A DNA stretch of 64,000 nucleotides from CAYGDP01 sp964348665 (GCA_964348665.1 CAYGDP010000001.1:1-64000); one strand, 5' to 3'. Numbered from the stretch's first letter, positions 40,617 through 51,198 are shown. Notes: generated by a model from the sequence alone, not told the origin. Made by a program: numbers and translations.

Positions 40617-41729
40617 GTGAAGGTCAATGGCAAAAATTACCGCGCGGTGTGGCTGGAGGGACGGCGGATGATGGCAATCAATCAACCGCTATTGCCGCAT
40701 CGATTCGAGGTCACAGCGTTCGAAACGCATCGCGACAGCGCGGAGGCGATCCGCACGATGGTCGTGCGCGGCGCCGGCACGATCGGCGCCGCGGCCGGGT
40801 TTGCGCTCGCGCAGGCCGCGCTCGAAGCGCCGGAGAAAAACTTTCACAAATACATCGGCGAGGCGTATGAGCGGATTCTGAAGACACGACCTACTGCTGC
40901 TGATTTGCAACATGCTCTCGACCGCGTGATGACCGCCATCGAATCAACACTCCATCGCTCCCCCCCTCCATCCCTCCAGCAAATCCGCCGTGCCGCGGTA
41001 GCGGAGGCGCAAAAAATTTCCGACGACTACACTCGCGCGGGAGAACGCATCGCCCAATTGGGCCAATGTCTTCTCAAACGCCGCGTGGGGTCACGCGGCC
41101 TACAACGCAGAGATTCCATCGTTCGGGTGATGACCCATTGCAATGCGGGCTGGCTGGCGTTGCAGGACTGGGGCAGCGCGCCCGCGCCGATTTATCTGGC
41201 GCACCGTCGCGGCAAGAAAGTTTTCGTGTGGGTGGACGAGACACGTCCGCGCAATCAGGGAGCGAACCTGACCAGTTGGGAACTGTTACAGGAGGGCGTT
41301 CCTCATGCAATTATCGCGGACAACGCGGGCGGCTATTTTATGAAACGGGACGAAGTAGATCTTGTCATTACGGGCGCTGACCGGATTGCGGCCAATGGCG
41401 ACACAGCGAACAAGATTGGCACGTATCAACGGGCGGTGTTGGCGAAAGAGAACGGCATCCCCTTTTATATTGCGGCCCCGACAACAACCATTGACCGGAA
41501 CTGTCCCGACGGAGATCACATTCCGATCGAAGAGCGGAGTGAAGACGAAGTCCATTATATCTCCGGCAAAAACGCGGGGAAAACGCTGGAGCGTGTCCGC
41601 GTGACTCCCGAAGGCGCGAGTGCGCGGAACCCGGCGTTTGACGTGACCCCGGCTCGCTACATCACGGGGATCCTGACGGAGCGCGGCATCGTAAAACCGA
41701 ATCGTCGCGCGATCGCGTCGTTGTTTTGA
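40617..41729 (+). CDS. mtnA: Methylthioribose-1-phosphate isomerase
   Basis: A 370-residue MtnA, which converts methylthioribose-1-phosphate to methylthioribulose-1-phosphate in the methionine salvage pathway. Landmarks are VVRGAGTIGAAAGFALA, the catalytic-Cys motif MTHCNAGWLA, DETRPRNQGANLTSWEL, the Asp motif TGADRIAANGDTANKIGTY, and the C-terminal FDVTPARYITGILTERGIV. It starts at GTG without a clear ribosome site and is a single gene in this window; other mtn genes are not visible. Confidence 0.93.
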   Translation: MKVNGKNYRAVWLEGRRMMAINQPLLPHRFEVTAFETHRDSAEAIRTMVVRGAGTIGAAAGFALAQAALEAPEKNFHKYIGEAYERILKTRPTAADLQHALDRVMTAIESTLHRSPPPSLQQIRRAAVAEAQKISDDYTRAGERIAQLGQCLLKRRVGSRGLQRRDSIVRVMTHCNAGWLALQDWGSAPAPIYLAHRRGKKVFVWVDETRPRNQGANLTSWELLQEGVPHAIIADNAGGYFMKRDEVDLVITGADRIAANGDTANKIGTYQRAVLAKENGIPFYIAAPTTTIDRNCPDGDHIPIEERSEDEVHYISGKNAGKTLERVRVTPEGASARNPAFDVTPARYITGILTERGIVKPNRRAIASLF

Positions 41730-41797
41730 GGGAAACGCTGGCAAATCGTCCGACAATTCTCTTGCGCGGACTGGGGCATTGGTTATGATGTTGGGCG

Positions 41798-44700
41798 ATG
41801 CGCCGAGCTGGAAAACGAAACCGGCTGCCGAGAGTTTATCAGAAACCCCGGTTCGATCCGCTGTGCGCCGAGGTTCTGGAACTGCGAACGGCGCCGGTCA
41901 CGCTGACCGTGGGACCCAACATCAATGTCAGCGACGAAACCTCGAACCAGAGCGAGCCATCCATTGCCATCAATCCGACAAATCCGCAAAATTTATTTCA
42001 GGCATCCAACGATTCAGGAGGGACGGGAATGTGGGGAACCGTCAGCAACGATGGCGGCGCGACATGGTCGCGCCGATCGTTGGCGACGGGCAGCGATGGG
42101 TTGCCATTGTCCTGCTGCGATCCAAGCCTAGCGTGGGATTCGTTAGGAAATCTTTTCCTGACGTACCTGGATAATGACAGCAACAACGGAGTTGTAGTTG
42201 GCGTCAGCACGGACGGTGGGGCCAGTTTTCTGTCGCTCGGAACCATTGCCACGGGTGGAACCGACCAACCATCCATCACGGTCGGGCCTGGGGCAGGCGG
42301 AGTAGGCAATTCGGTGTGGGTGATTTATCGAACGAGTACTGGGTTGATTGGCGCGCGAGGGGCATCGGTGACGGGCGTTGGCGCGGTCGGCGCGTTTGGG
42401 GCGGCGCAAACCGCGCCGGGGTCGTCGGGCGGTAATTTTGGAGACATTGTGGTGGGACCAAATGGGCAGGTCTTGGTGACGTATCAAAGTCCTGCCAGTG
42501 GTCAAGGCCCGGCAAATATTTACGTGAATTTGGATTCCGACGGCCTTGGGGGATCAGGGTTTGGGCAGCAAATACTCGTTTCCACGACCAATGTGGGGGG
42601 ATTCGACTATATCCCCGCGCAGGCGCAACGATCGATCGATGCGGAAGCGAACCTGGCGTGGGACCGTTCGGGGGGTGCGTTCAACGGGCGTGTGTATCTG
42701 GCCTATACCGACGAGATCGGCAGCGAGAGCAATAACACGGATATTTTTGTGCGCCGGAGCACGGACAATGGGGCGACTTGGAGCGCGCCGGTTCGAGTGA
42801 ATGACGACAGCGGAACGACCAGTCAATTTTTTCCGGAGATTGCGCTCGACCAGACGACTGGAAATCTTGCGTTAACCTGGTACGACGCGCGGAATGACAG
42901 TTCCGGGAATAACGACGCGCAATTTTATGGCGCCGTCAGCACCGATGGCGGCGCGACATTTTCCGCCAATGTGCAAATCGGCACAGGGTTTTCCAACTCA
43001 GCGGCATCGAGCGATCCCAATAACTTCGGCGATTACACCAGCCTCGATTTTTTCAATGGGGTCTTTTATTCCGCCTGGGCGGACAATTCGAACAGCACTG
43101 GTGATAATCCTCCCAGTGGTAGCGTCAAGCCGCTCGATATTTACACCGCCCGGGTCGTGGTGAGCGATTCCGGAGGCGGCCCCCCCAGTCAACCGGTTGT
43201 CACGATTACAGCCACCGATGGCAGCGCGGGAGAGCCGAGCGATACCGGCATGTTTACCATCAGTCGCACTGGCGACACGACGGCGGCTTTGGTGGTCGAT
43301 CTATCCGTCGGCGGGAGCGCAACGGGGGGGGCTGATTACACGGCGATCACGAGTCCGGTAACGATCCCCGCGAGTGCCTCGTCTACAACCGTGACAGTTG
43401 TCCCGATTGACGATCTAACAGCGGAAGGAAACGAGACAGTCGTGGTTTCGGTGGCGGTATCGGCATCCTATCAACTTGGAGCACCGAGCGGTGCGACGGT
43501 GACGATAGCCGACAACGACAGTGTTGCTCTGGCCAACGATAACTTTGCGAACCGCTTGACGCTGACCGGCTCCAGCGCCAGCACGGCGGCCTCCAACGTG
43601 GGCGCAACGAAAGAAACGAATGAACCGAATCATGCCGCGAACAGCGGTGGGCACTCGCTTTGGTGGACATGGACAGCGCCCGCGGGCGGAACCGTTACAA
43701 TCTCCACGGAAGGAAGCGATTTCGACACCTTGCTTGGAGTTTACACTGGCGCTGCTGTGGGTAGTTTGAGCCTGGTTGCCAGTGACGATGATGCCGTGAG
43801 TCCGCGGCAAAGCCGTGTGGTATTCAATGTGATCTCTGGCGCGACCTACCAAATCGCAGTGGACGGTTACAATGGCGCCACGGGGAATGTCACGCTTGGA
43901 GTTTCACTCGCGGGATTGCCTACCGTTACATTGATGGCGACAGATGCCAGCGGGGCCGAAGCGGGCTCCGAAACCGGCACCTTCACAGTCACTCGCACTG
44001 GCAGCACTGTCGCTGCGTTGGTGGTGAGTTTTACGATCGGCGGCAGCGCCAGCAACGGCATTGATTACGGCACCATCACCAGTCCGGTTACCATTGGGTC
44101 GGGTTCGGCAACCGCCACGATTACGATTACGCCAGTGGACGATGCCACGGTGGAGGGCAATGAAACGGTATTGGTGACGCTTAGCGAAGGCGCATCGTAC
44201 GTCGTGGGAGCGCAGAAGAGCGCGACGGTGACAATCGCCGACAACGACGTAGCGAGCGGGCCTGCCAACGATAATTTTGCAAACCGGATCACCATCGCGG
44301 GAGCGTCTGTCGTCACGGCAGGCAGCAACAGCGACGGCTCCAAAGAAATTGGCGAACCCAATCATGCCGGCAACACGGGCGGTAAATCGGTTTGGTGGAC
44401 ATGGACAGCGCCCGGTTCTGGTCCCGTGACAATCACGACTGATGGCAGCGATTTCGACACGACCCTCGGAATTTATACTGGGACAACGGTCGGGGCACTC
44501 ACTCCGGTGGCGAGCGACGATGATGGCGGATCAGGGTATCAAAGCCTTGTCACGTTTGATGCTATCAATGGCACTGTCTACCAAGTTGCCGTGGACGGAT
44601 ACAATGGAGCTGCCGGAACGATTTCGCTTTCGATCAATGCCGTGCTAAGCAACGACAACTTTGCCAATCGCGTTGTCTTATCCGGCGCGACCGTGGGGGA

Positions 44701-47700
44701 CACGGACAATAATGCAACGGCGACCAAGGAAGCGGGCGAGCCAAATCACGCGGGAAACACGGGGGGACACTCCCTCTGGTGGTCGTGGACGGCGCCAGCG
44801 GGGGGAACGGCGGTCATTTCCACTGCGGGGAGCGATTTCGACACAACGCTTGGAGTTTATACGGGCACGGCGGTGAACAGCTTGACGACCGTGGCCAGCA
44901 ACGATGATTTTGGCGGCACACCACAAAGCCGGGCCAGTTTTCTTGTCACCACAGGCACAGTTTATCAAATCGCCGTGGACGGATTTGGAAGCGCTACGGG
45001 AAACATTACGCTGACGATCACATTGACCGCTGGCAACGATAATTTTGCCAACCGCCTGTCGCTTACGGGCCTGGCGGATGACGACACGGCGAACAACAAT
45101 GGCGCATCTGAAGAGACCGACGAACCCAATCACGCGGGCAACGCTGGCGGTCGCTCCCTCTGGTGGACGTGGACGGCGCCAGCTTCCGGGTCTGTAACAA
45201 TTTCTACGCTTGGCAGCGATTTCGACACCATTCTCGGCGTTTATACGGGAGGCAGCGTCGGCGCGTTGACAACCATCGCCAGCAGCGATGATTTCGGGGG
45301 AACGTCACAAAGCGAAGTCGCGTTCACAGCGGTCTTGGGGACGGCCTATCAAATTGCTGTGGACGGTTTTAATGCTGACACAGGGAACATCAAGCTATCA
45401 GTCATTCTTACCAGCAATAACGACAACTTTGCCAACCGGTTTTTGTTGACCGGCGCATCCACCAATACAACCGGAGATAATTCGACTGCCACCAAGGAAG
45501 CATTCGAACCGAATCACGCAGGGGATTCGGGCGGAAATTCACTTTGGTGGACGTGGACGGCGCCGTCGTCGGGGGCAGTGACGATTTCCACCGCGGGAAG
45601 TGATTTCGACACGCTACTCGGCGTGTACACCGGGACGACTGTCGGCGCACTAACGACCGTCTCCAGCAATGATGATTTCGGCGGCACCCGCCAGAGTCAA
45701 GTTGGGTTCAGCGCCATCAGTGGGACAACTTATCAGATCGCCGTGGACGGGTACGACGGTGACACTGGGGATATTGCTCTAGCCATCAGTCTCGTGACCA
45801 ACAACGACGATTTTGCCAACCGGATCGCTTTGGTTGGCGCGTCTGCCAGCACCACTGGGAACAACACCAATGCCAGCAAAGAAACCGGCGAACCTAATCA
45901 CGCCGGACGCACTGGCGGTCGTTCGCTCTGGTGGACATGGACAGCGCCCAGCACCGCCAACGTCACTATCTCGACAGCCGACAGCAATTTCGACACGTTG
46001 CTCGGCGTGTACACCGGGACGACTGTCGGCTCTCTGACGACCGTTTCGAGCAACGATGATTTCGGCGGCACGCTTCAAAGCCAGGTGAGTTTCAGCGCCA
46101 CCAGCGGCACGATCTATCAAGTCGCCGTGGACGGTTACAGCGGCAGTACCGGAAACATAGCTCTGTCCATCTCTGCTGCCAGCGCTCCGACGGTCACGAT
46201 TGTCGCCACCGACCCAAGCGCAGCGGAAGCCGGACTTGACACGGGAACCTTCACGCTCACTCGCACTGGCAGCACTACGCAGCCGTTGGTGGTCACCTAT
46301 TCCATCGGAGGAAATGCCACGCCGAGCCGCGTGTTCGATTACTCGCGCATTCCTGGCTCGACCACGATTCCTGTAAACTCGGCCACAGCTGTCATCACCG
46401 TGCGACCGATTGATGATGCGACGTTCGAGGGAAACGAAACTGTAACTCTGACATTGACCAGCGATCCTTCCTACATCGTTGGAGTGCCAAACGCGGCCAC
46501 AGTAACGGTGGTGGATAACGACTTGGCCGGAACTCCGGTCAATGATAATTTCGACAACCGCTTCGGGCTTAGCGGCTTCTCTATTTCCACCGCTGGCGTC
46601 AATGGCAACGCCACCAAGGAAATCGGCGAACCCAATCACGCCGGGGATACCGGCGGCAGTTCGATTTGGTGGTCGTGGACAGCCACGGCGACTGGGTCGG
46701 TCACGATTTCGACGGCAGGGAGCAGTTTCGACACCGTCCTCGGTGTCTATACCGGGTCGGGTGTGAATGGTTTGACCGAAGTCGCCAGCAACAACGATTT
46801 TGGCGGCGCGCAAAGTCAGGTTACATTTACCGCCGTTGCTGGCACGACCTACCAAATCGCCGTAGATGGCGCCAGTGGCGCGACCGGCTCGGTTACCATT
46901 ACCCTCACGGGATCGTCTAACAATAACAACTTCGTCAATCGCATTGCACTGGCAGGAACATCGGCTTCCACCGCAGGCAGCAACGCAAACGCCACCAAAG
47001 AAATCGGCGAACCCAATCACGCCGGCAATGGTGGAGGCCGATCGGTTTGGTGGACTTGGACGGCGCCATCAGCCAGCACGGTTACCATCAGCACTGCCGG
47101 AAGCAATTTTGACACGATCCTCGCTGCCTATACTGGCACAAATGTCTCGGCGCTTTCCACCATAGCCAGTGATGACGATTCCGGAGCCGGATTATCGAGC
47201 GAACTGACCTTCAACTCTACCAGCGGGACGACCTATCAAATTGCTGTGGACGGATTCGATGGCGATTCGGGAGACATCGTTCTTACACTAACCACCACGC
47301 CAATCCTGCAATTTGGGACTCTGCAATTCAGCAGTGCCACCTACAGCGGCGGCGAAACTTCCGCCGGCGTCACCATCACCGTCCAACGCACCGGCGGATC
47401 AGACGGAGCGGTTACCGTCAATTATGCCACGTCCAATCTCACAGCAACCGCGGGTTCCGATTACGTCACAAACAACGGCACGCTCAATTTTTCCGACGGC
47501 GAACTCGCGGAAACATTTTTTGTTTCGTTTCTCGACGACGCCCTGGCGGAAGGCTCGCAAACCATCCAATTGACTCTTTCCAGTGTGACCGGTGGCGCCA
47601 CACTCGGGTTTCCAGCGACCGCCACGCTAACGATTGTGGACAACGAACTCGTCGGCGGAGTCGGCACGTTTGTCGATGCGGACGGAGACTTGGTGACAAT

Positions 47701-48436
47701 CTCCCTCAAGGGAGCTGGGGCCGCCTCGGTCACCCTCGACGACCCGGACAACGACGGCGACGGCGCCATCGGCCAAATCAATGTGACAGGCGCCGATTTG
47801 ACCAGCAGCTTAACGATCAAGGTCAAATTGGGATTGTTTGGGAACAGCCAAGTCAATGTCGGTGAACTCAACGTCACTGGCAGCCTCAAAGGCATCAAAG
47901 CCACCACGGCAAACTTTGTTGGAGCAGGAATCAATGCAACCGGACTGATTGCATCACTTGCCATTCGCGACCTCCTCGATGGCGCCGACATCATCGCCGG
48001 CGGGATTGCCACACAGTTCAGCAAAGTCACTGTCCGCTCGGTCGAGCCGGGTAGCAACATCAGCCTCGGCAGTTCCATTGGCAAACTTGCCGCCGCGCAA
48101 CTCAACGGTGCGATTGTATTTTCCGGGTATACTCCCGACAACCCTGCCGACCCATTCGCGGGTGGAGTCTTTGATCCGCTCGGCTTGATTAAGTCCGCCA
48201 AAATCACCGGCCTGCTCGGTTCTCTCTTCGCTTCCTACACCGATACACTTCTCGCTGCTTCCATTATCGGCAAACTAAGCATCGCATCCGTCCAAACCAA
48301 CAACGGTAGCGCCAGCTTCGGAGTCATTGCCGATACATCCATCGGCAGCGTCAAAGCCACCACGCCAACCTTTATTTGGGACCCCGTTCTGGGCGGCGAC
48401 CAATTCCTCGGCGATTTCCACGTGAAAATTGTGTAA
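41798..48436 (+). CDS. Giant secreted repeat protein (2212 aa): Asp-box propeller, Calx-beta and 128-residue repeats
   Basis: The N-terminus has a basic region and VLELRTAPVTLTV, the PVC-type LExR motif. Residues 40-450 form a sialidase-like propeller with Asp-boxes (SNDGGATWS, STDGGASFL, STDNGATWS, STDGGATFS). Then come Calx-beta domains (SVGGSATGGADYTAITSPVTI ... GNETVVVSV ... TIADND) in four places, and eight copies of a 128-residue unit beginning NDNFANR and containing TKExxEPNHAG, SLWWTWTAP, STxGSDFDTLLGVYTG and YQIAVDG. The C-terminal 250 residues are beta-rich and unlike the repeats. It is probably a surface or matrix protein binding calcium and glycans. The minus-strand Ser/Thr kinase is convergent, 6 bases away. 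Confidence 0.85.
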   Translation: MRRAGKRNRLPRVYQKPRFDPLCAEVLELRTAPVTLTVGPNINVSDETSNQSEPSIAINPTNPQNLFQASNDSGGTGMWGTVSNDGGATWSRRSLATGSDGLPLSCCDPSLAWDSLGNLFLTYLDNDSNNGVVVGVSTDGGASFLSLGTIATGGTDQPSITVGPGAGGVGNSVWVIYRTSTGLIGARGASVTGVGAVGAFGAAQTAPGSSGGNFGDIVVGPNGQVLVTYQSPASGQGPANIYVNLDSDGLGGSGFGQQILVSTTNVGGFDYIPAQAQRSIDAEANLAWDRSGGAFNGRVYLAYTDEIGSESNNTDIFVRRSTDNGATWSAPVRVNDDSGTTSQFFPEIALDQTTGNLALTWYDARNDSSGNNDAQFYGAVSTDGGATFSANVQIGTGFSNSAASSDPNNFGDYTSLDFFNGVFYSAWADNSNSTGDNPPSGSVKPLDIYTARVVVSDSGGGPPSQPVVTITATDGSAGEPSDTGMFTISRTGDTTAALVVDLSVGGSATGGADYTAITSPVTIPASASSTTVTVVPIDDLTAEGNETVVVSVAVSASYQLGAPSGATVTIADNDSVALANDNFANRLTLTGSSASTAASNVGATKETNEPNHAANSGGHSLWWTWTAPAGGTVTISTEGSDFDTLLGVYTGAAVGSLSLVASDDDAVSPRQSRVVFNVISGATYQIAVDGYNGATGNVTLGVSLAGLPTVTLMATDASGAEAGSETGTFTVTRTGSTVAALVVSFTIGGSASNGIDYGTITSPVTIGSGSATATITITPVDDATVEGNETVLVTLSEGASYVVGAQKSATVTIADNDVASGPANDNFANRITIAGASVVTAGSNSDGSKEIGEPNHAGNTGGKSVWWTWTAPGSGPVTITTDGSDFDTTLGIYTGTTVGALTPVASDDDGGSGYQSLVTFDAINGTVYQVAVDGYNGAAGTISLSINAVLSNDNFANRVVLSGATVGDTDNNATATKEAGEPNHAGNTGGHSLWWSWTAPAGGTAVISTAGSDFDTTLGVYTGTAVNSLTTVASNDDFGGTPQSRASFLVTTGTVYQIAVDGFGSATGNITLTITLTAGNDNFANRLSLTGLADDDTANNNGASEETDEPNHAGNAGGRSLWWTWTAPASGSVTISTLGSDFDTILGVYTGGSVGALTTIASSDDFGGTSQSEVAFTAVLGTAYQIAVDGFNADTGNIKLSVILTSNNDNFANRFLLTGASTNTTGDNSTATKEAFEPNHAGDSGGNSLWWTWTAPSSGAVTISTAGSDFDTLLGVYTGTTVGALTTVSSNDDFGGTRQSQVGFSAISGTTYQIAVDGYDGDTGDIALAISLVTNNDDFANRIALVGASASTTGNNTNASKETGEPNHAGRTGGRSLWWTWTAPSTANVTISTADSNFDTLLGVYTGTTVGSLTTVSSNDDFGGTLQSQVSFSATSGTIYQVAVDGYSGSTGNIALSISAASAPTVTIVATDPSAAEAGLDTGTFTLTRTGSTTQPLVVTYSIGGNATPSRVFDYSRIPGSTTIPVNSATAVITVRPIDDATFEGNETVTLTLTSDPSYIVGVPNAATVTVVDNDLAGTPVNDNFDNRFGLSGFSISTAGVNGNATKEIGEPNHAGDTGGSSIWWSWTATATGSVTISTAGSSFDTVLGVYTGSGVNGLTEVASNNDFGGAQSQVTFTAVAGTTYQIAVDGASGATGSVTITLTGSSNNNNFVNRIALAGTSASTAGSNANATKEIGEPNHAGNGGGRSVWWTWTAPSASTVTISTAGSNFDTILAAYTGTNVSALSTIASDDDSGAGLSSELTFNSTSGTTYQIAVDGFDGDSGDIVLTLTTTPILQFGTLQFSSATYSGGETSAGVTITVQRTGGSDGAVTVNYATSNLTATAGSDYVTNNGTLNFSDGELAETFFVSFLDDALAEGSQTIQLTLSSVTGGATLGFPATATLTIVDNELVGGVGTFVDADGDLVTISLKGAGAASVTLDDPDNDGDGAIGQINVTGADLTSSLTIKVKLGLFGNSQVNVGELNVTGSLKGIKATTANFVGAGINATGLIASLAIRDLLDGADIIAGGIATQFSKVTVRSVEPGSNISLGSSIGKLAAAQLNGAIVFSGYTPDNPADPFAGGVFDPLGLIKSAKITGLLGSLFASYTDTLLAASIIGKLSIASVQTNNGSASFGVIADTSIGSVKATTPTFIWDPVLGGDQFLGDFHVKIV
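43534..47305 (+). repeat. Array of eight 384-bp coding repeats
   Basis: The repeats start near 43534, 44266, 44650, 45034, 45419, 45803, 46541 and 46922. Repeats 2 to 6 are contiguous with a spacing of 384 bases, which is exactly 128 codons. Repeats 1-2 and 6-7 are separated by one unit plus a Calx-beta domain (about 350 bases). Sequence phrases such as TGGTGGACATGGACAGCGCC recur closely, which points to recent duplication or gene conversion. Confidence 0.85.
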
Positions 48437-48442
48437 GCCAGC

Positions 48443-50935
48443 CTAGTTTGTCTCGGGCAACATTGGAGAAGTCGGGCGCGTGGGGCCACCGCGACCGGCG
48501 ATTTCGAGGATTTCGATGCGGTGGAAAACGGTAACGCTGTTATAGGTACTTATGCCGAGAAGTTTTTGGTCGCGCAACCGTTGATGCTCGCGCAACCCGA
48601 GGTCGCTATAGTCAGTTTTCCATTCTGCCAGCAACTCACCATCGAGATAGGCTTTGACGGACTCGTTGCGAACTTGAACGATGGAAGTGTGTTGCTTATC
48701 GTTTTGGAGGATGCCCGGTTTTTCAACAGTCGAGGGATTGGCGTGCGCTCCGGCGCCGTTGATCAGCTCGAAGGCAGCGCGGGTGTTGACATAGGCGCCC
48801 ATCGTCCATGCAAAGTTGCGCCCACCATGGGTGAGAATTTGTTTCACATTGTCGTCGCCGTCGCGGCGGGTAAAGATGATGCGAAAGTCATATTCATCTG
48901 GCGGGGTGTAGGGGATTTCGAGACGGACATCTTCGGCTCGTTTGCCGACAGTCTGTAGTTCGCCGTCTGTGACGTTCCATCGACCGCTGATAGCATCCTT
49001 CTTCGGATCAATGAGCGCGAGCAAATTGATGGCGTTCGCCCAGCGAACGGGATCATCCACGTTATCAGTGGGCGGCGCGGGGAGCGCACTGATGGCGAAG
49101 ATGGCGGCGGCAGCTTTTTTGTCAGTAAACGACGTGGCGATGTTGGTGGGTGGGGTGTAAGTAGTGATGGCGAAGGTAAGTGACTGTAGCGTTCGAGTGG
49201 GATCGAGTGCGATGGTGTCGGCAAACATTTCCACCTTGAGTTTGGGAGGCGCACCTTCAGGCGGGAGCGGTTGGGAGAGCAGGGCGCGGGCTTGGTTGAC
49301 ACCGGGCGTGCGTGTTCGCGCAGCGGAAGACCAGTTGAGGATTTGAATTTGCAAAGTTTGATCCAATCCACGGTCGTAGTGAGCGGTTAGTTCCACATCG
49401 ATGTCACCCCAAGCAGCGGCATGTAAAACGGCAAGCTGGGCGTATTTCTTCCGTTGCTCAGAGGGTAATTCCCACGTAACTGGTTGCGGCTGGACTCCTT
49501 GTTTACTGGTGAGCACGATCGCATCGTTTTCAGGTTTCTCCGTTGCAGGCAGACGCAATTGAAAAAAATCTAATCCGCCCCCCGCGGGCACAGGGATTTG
49601 GCCGTTGTTTGGGACACCAGTTTCTTGTCCGCCGCGTTGTCGAAGGAAATTGGTCGTTGCCCAAGATGTGTGGCCATGTAGGTCGAACCCTTCTTTCAGG
49701 GGACTTGTTTCGCTAGCGATAAAGTGGCGATTGCATGCAGCGGATAGGTCGAGCGGGAACCAAGCTTGCGGAGCGGGTGCGGGTGGCGGGGATGGCTCGG
49801 AAAGTGGAACTGGTGTTGGCTCGGTGAGTTGGGTACCAGACACAACAGAATTTTTTGGGGGAATTTGTGGATAGTTTCGTTTGGCGGAGAAATTATTCCA
49901 GAGCGACCAAACAGCGACGGCGATGGAGAGGATGCTAATCACCGCAAGAATTCGGGAGCGCCGGTCCAATTGCACCGGTGAATGAACGACGGTCGTCGCG
50001 CTGCCACCGAGCATGTGATTTAACTCGGCAATCAGTTCGTCATAGGTTTGAAAGCGGCCTTTGGGTGATTTTGAAAGCATCTTGTCGAGCAATCGCTCGA
50101 TGGAGTGTGAAATGTCGGGTCGAATACTGCGGATGGATGGCACAGGGGCAAAGACTTGATCGGTCAGGATGGCGGTTTCACTGTCGCCGAAGTAAGGTGT
50201 TTGACCTGCCAAAAGATGATAGAGCGTTGCGCCGAGACTGTAGATGTCGCTGCGGTGATCAGCGGGACGACCCTCTGCTTGTTCGGGACTCATGTATTCT
50301 GGCGTGCCAATGATGTCACGCGAAGCAGTTGGCTTGTTTGCGGAGGTCAGTTCTTGGGCAAGGCCGAAATCGGCGATTTTGATCACTCCCTTCTGGGTCA
50401 GCATGAGATTGGCGGGCTTGACGTCGCGGTGTATGAGACCGCGTTCTTGGGCGGCTTGGAGGCCAAGAGCAGTTTGGCGAATATAATCGAGCGCCTCGCG
50501 TTCGGAGAGTTTTTGTTTTTCATGCAGAACGGCGTTGAGGGGACGGCCCTCGACGAATTCCATGGCGAAGAAAATGATGTCCTGTTGTTGGCCAATATAA
50601 TAGACCGTGATGATATTGGGATGATTGAGGGCGGCGACAGCCTGCGCTTCATGCAGGAAGCGATGCGCAAATTCTGCATCCACCGCCAACTCGCGGGCAA
50701 GCACTTTAATTGCGACATGCCGATTGAGTTTTTCCTCAAACGCTTTGAACACTGCGCCCATGCCACCCGAGCCTAGTTCCTGAACCAATTTGTAGTGTGC
50801 CAGAGATTCCCCAACCTTCGGCATCTGCACAATGCGCGACAGTGTGGGAAGATTTCCCGTACGCACGCGCGTCGGGCGACCATCGTCAGGCTTGACCTGC
50901 CGTGGTGTTGCGGGGCTGGAGGTTCCATTCTGCAT
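48443..50935 (-). CDS. Transmembrane Ser/Thr protein kinase with lectin-like outer domain
   Basis: An 830-residue PknB-type kinase. The kinase domain (about residues 48-310) has the glycine loop GSGGMGAVFKAF, VAIKVL (catalytic Lys), HRDVKPANLML (catalytic loop), ADFGLA and GTPEYMSPEQ. A membrane helix lies near residue 335 (ILAVISILSIAVAVW). The outer 480 residues start with a Pro-rich linker and end in a domain with WNVTDGELQTVGKRAEDVRLEIPYTPP ... YDFRIIF, resembling the DUF1080/LamG concanavalin fold. It probably senses a carbohydrate or envelope ligand. ATG 50935 is chosen over the TTG four codons upstream. Confidence 0.88.
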   Translation of the reverse strand: MQNGTSSPATPRQVKPDDGRPTRVRTGNLPTLSRIVQMPKVGESLAHYKLVQELGSGGMGAVFKAFEEKLNRHVAIKVLARELAVDAEFAHRFLHEAQAVAALNHPNIITVYYIGQQQDIIFFAMEFVEGRPLNAVLHEKQKLSEREALDYIRQTALGLQAAQERGLIHRDVKPANLMLTQKGVIKIADFGLAQELTSANKPTASRDIIGTPEYMSPEQAEGRPADHRSDIYSLGATLYHLLAGQTPYFGDSETAILTDQVFAPVPSIRSIRPDISHSIERLLDKMLSKSPKGRFQTYDELIAELNHMLGGSATTVVHSPVQLDRRSRILAVISILSIAVAVWSLWNNFSAKRNYPQIPPKNSVVSGTQLTEPTPVPLSEPSPPPAPAPQAWFPLDLSAACNRHFIASETSPLKEGFDLHGHTSWATTNFLRQRGGQETGVPNNGQIPVPAGGGLDFFQLRLPATEKPENDAIVLTSKQGVQPQPVTWELPSEQRKKYAQLAVLHAAAWGDIDVELTAHYDRGLDQTLQIQILNWSSAARTRTPGVNQARALLSQPLPPEGAPPKLKVEMFADTIALDPTRTLQSLTFAITTYTPPTNIATSFTDKKAAAAIFAISALPAPPTDNVDDPVRWANAINLLALIDPKKDAISGRWNVTDGELQTVGKRAEDVRLEIPYTPPDEYDFRIIFTRRDGDDNVKQILTHGGRNFAWTMGAYVNTRAAFELINGAGAHANPSTVEKPGILQNDKQHTSIVQVRNESVKAYLDGELLAEWKTDYSDLGLREHQRLRDQKLLGISTYNSVTVFHRIEILEIAGRGGPTRPTSPMLPETN

Positions 50936-51198
50936 CGAAGCGCGCAATTATAGGAATAAAGTTTGAGTTTGCAAGTCTTCCGTGGGACTTTCTCACAATT
51001 GTCCCAAATGCCCTATGTCCTTTCCCATCTGGGTATGGTTCCATTGGAGATGGAGATTGTGTCGGCGACGCGACATACGAAAATGCCCGTAATGGTTTTA
51101 CCCCGATTCGATTGTGATAAAAGTACGGTCGTATAGCAAATCATATCGTTTGATTCGTTTTCGTTGGGCAAGAGCGAGCCATCAACTACAGGAACGCA

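Noticed and set aside
45779..47020. A 413-codon minus-strand frame inside the giant protein gene
   Set aside because: It simply repeats with the 384-bp coding units on the plus strand and has no start site or motif of its own.
43534..47305. Regularly spaced repeats that could suggest a CRISPR or satellite array
   Set aside because: The period is 384 bases, the repeats are coding and in frame, and no short repeat-spacer structure is present.
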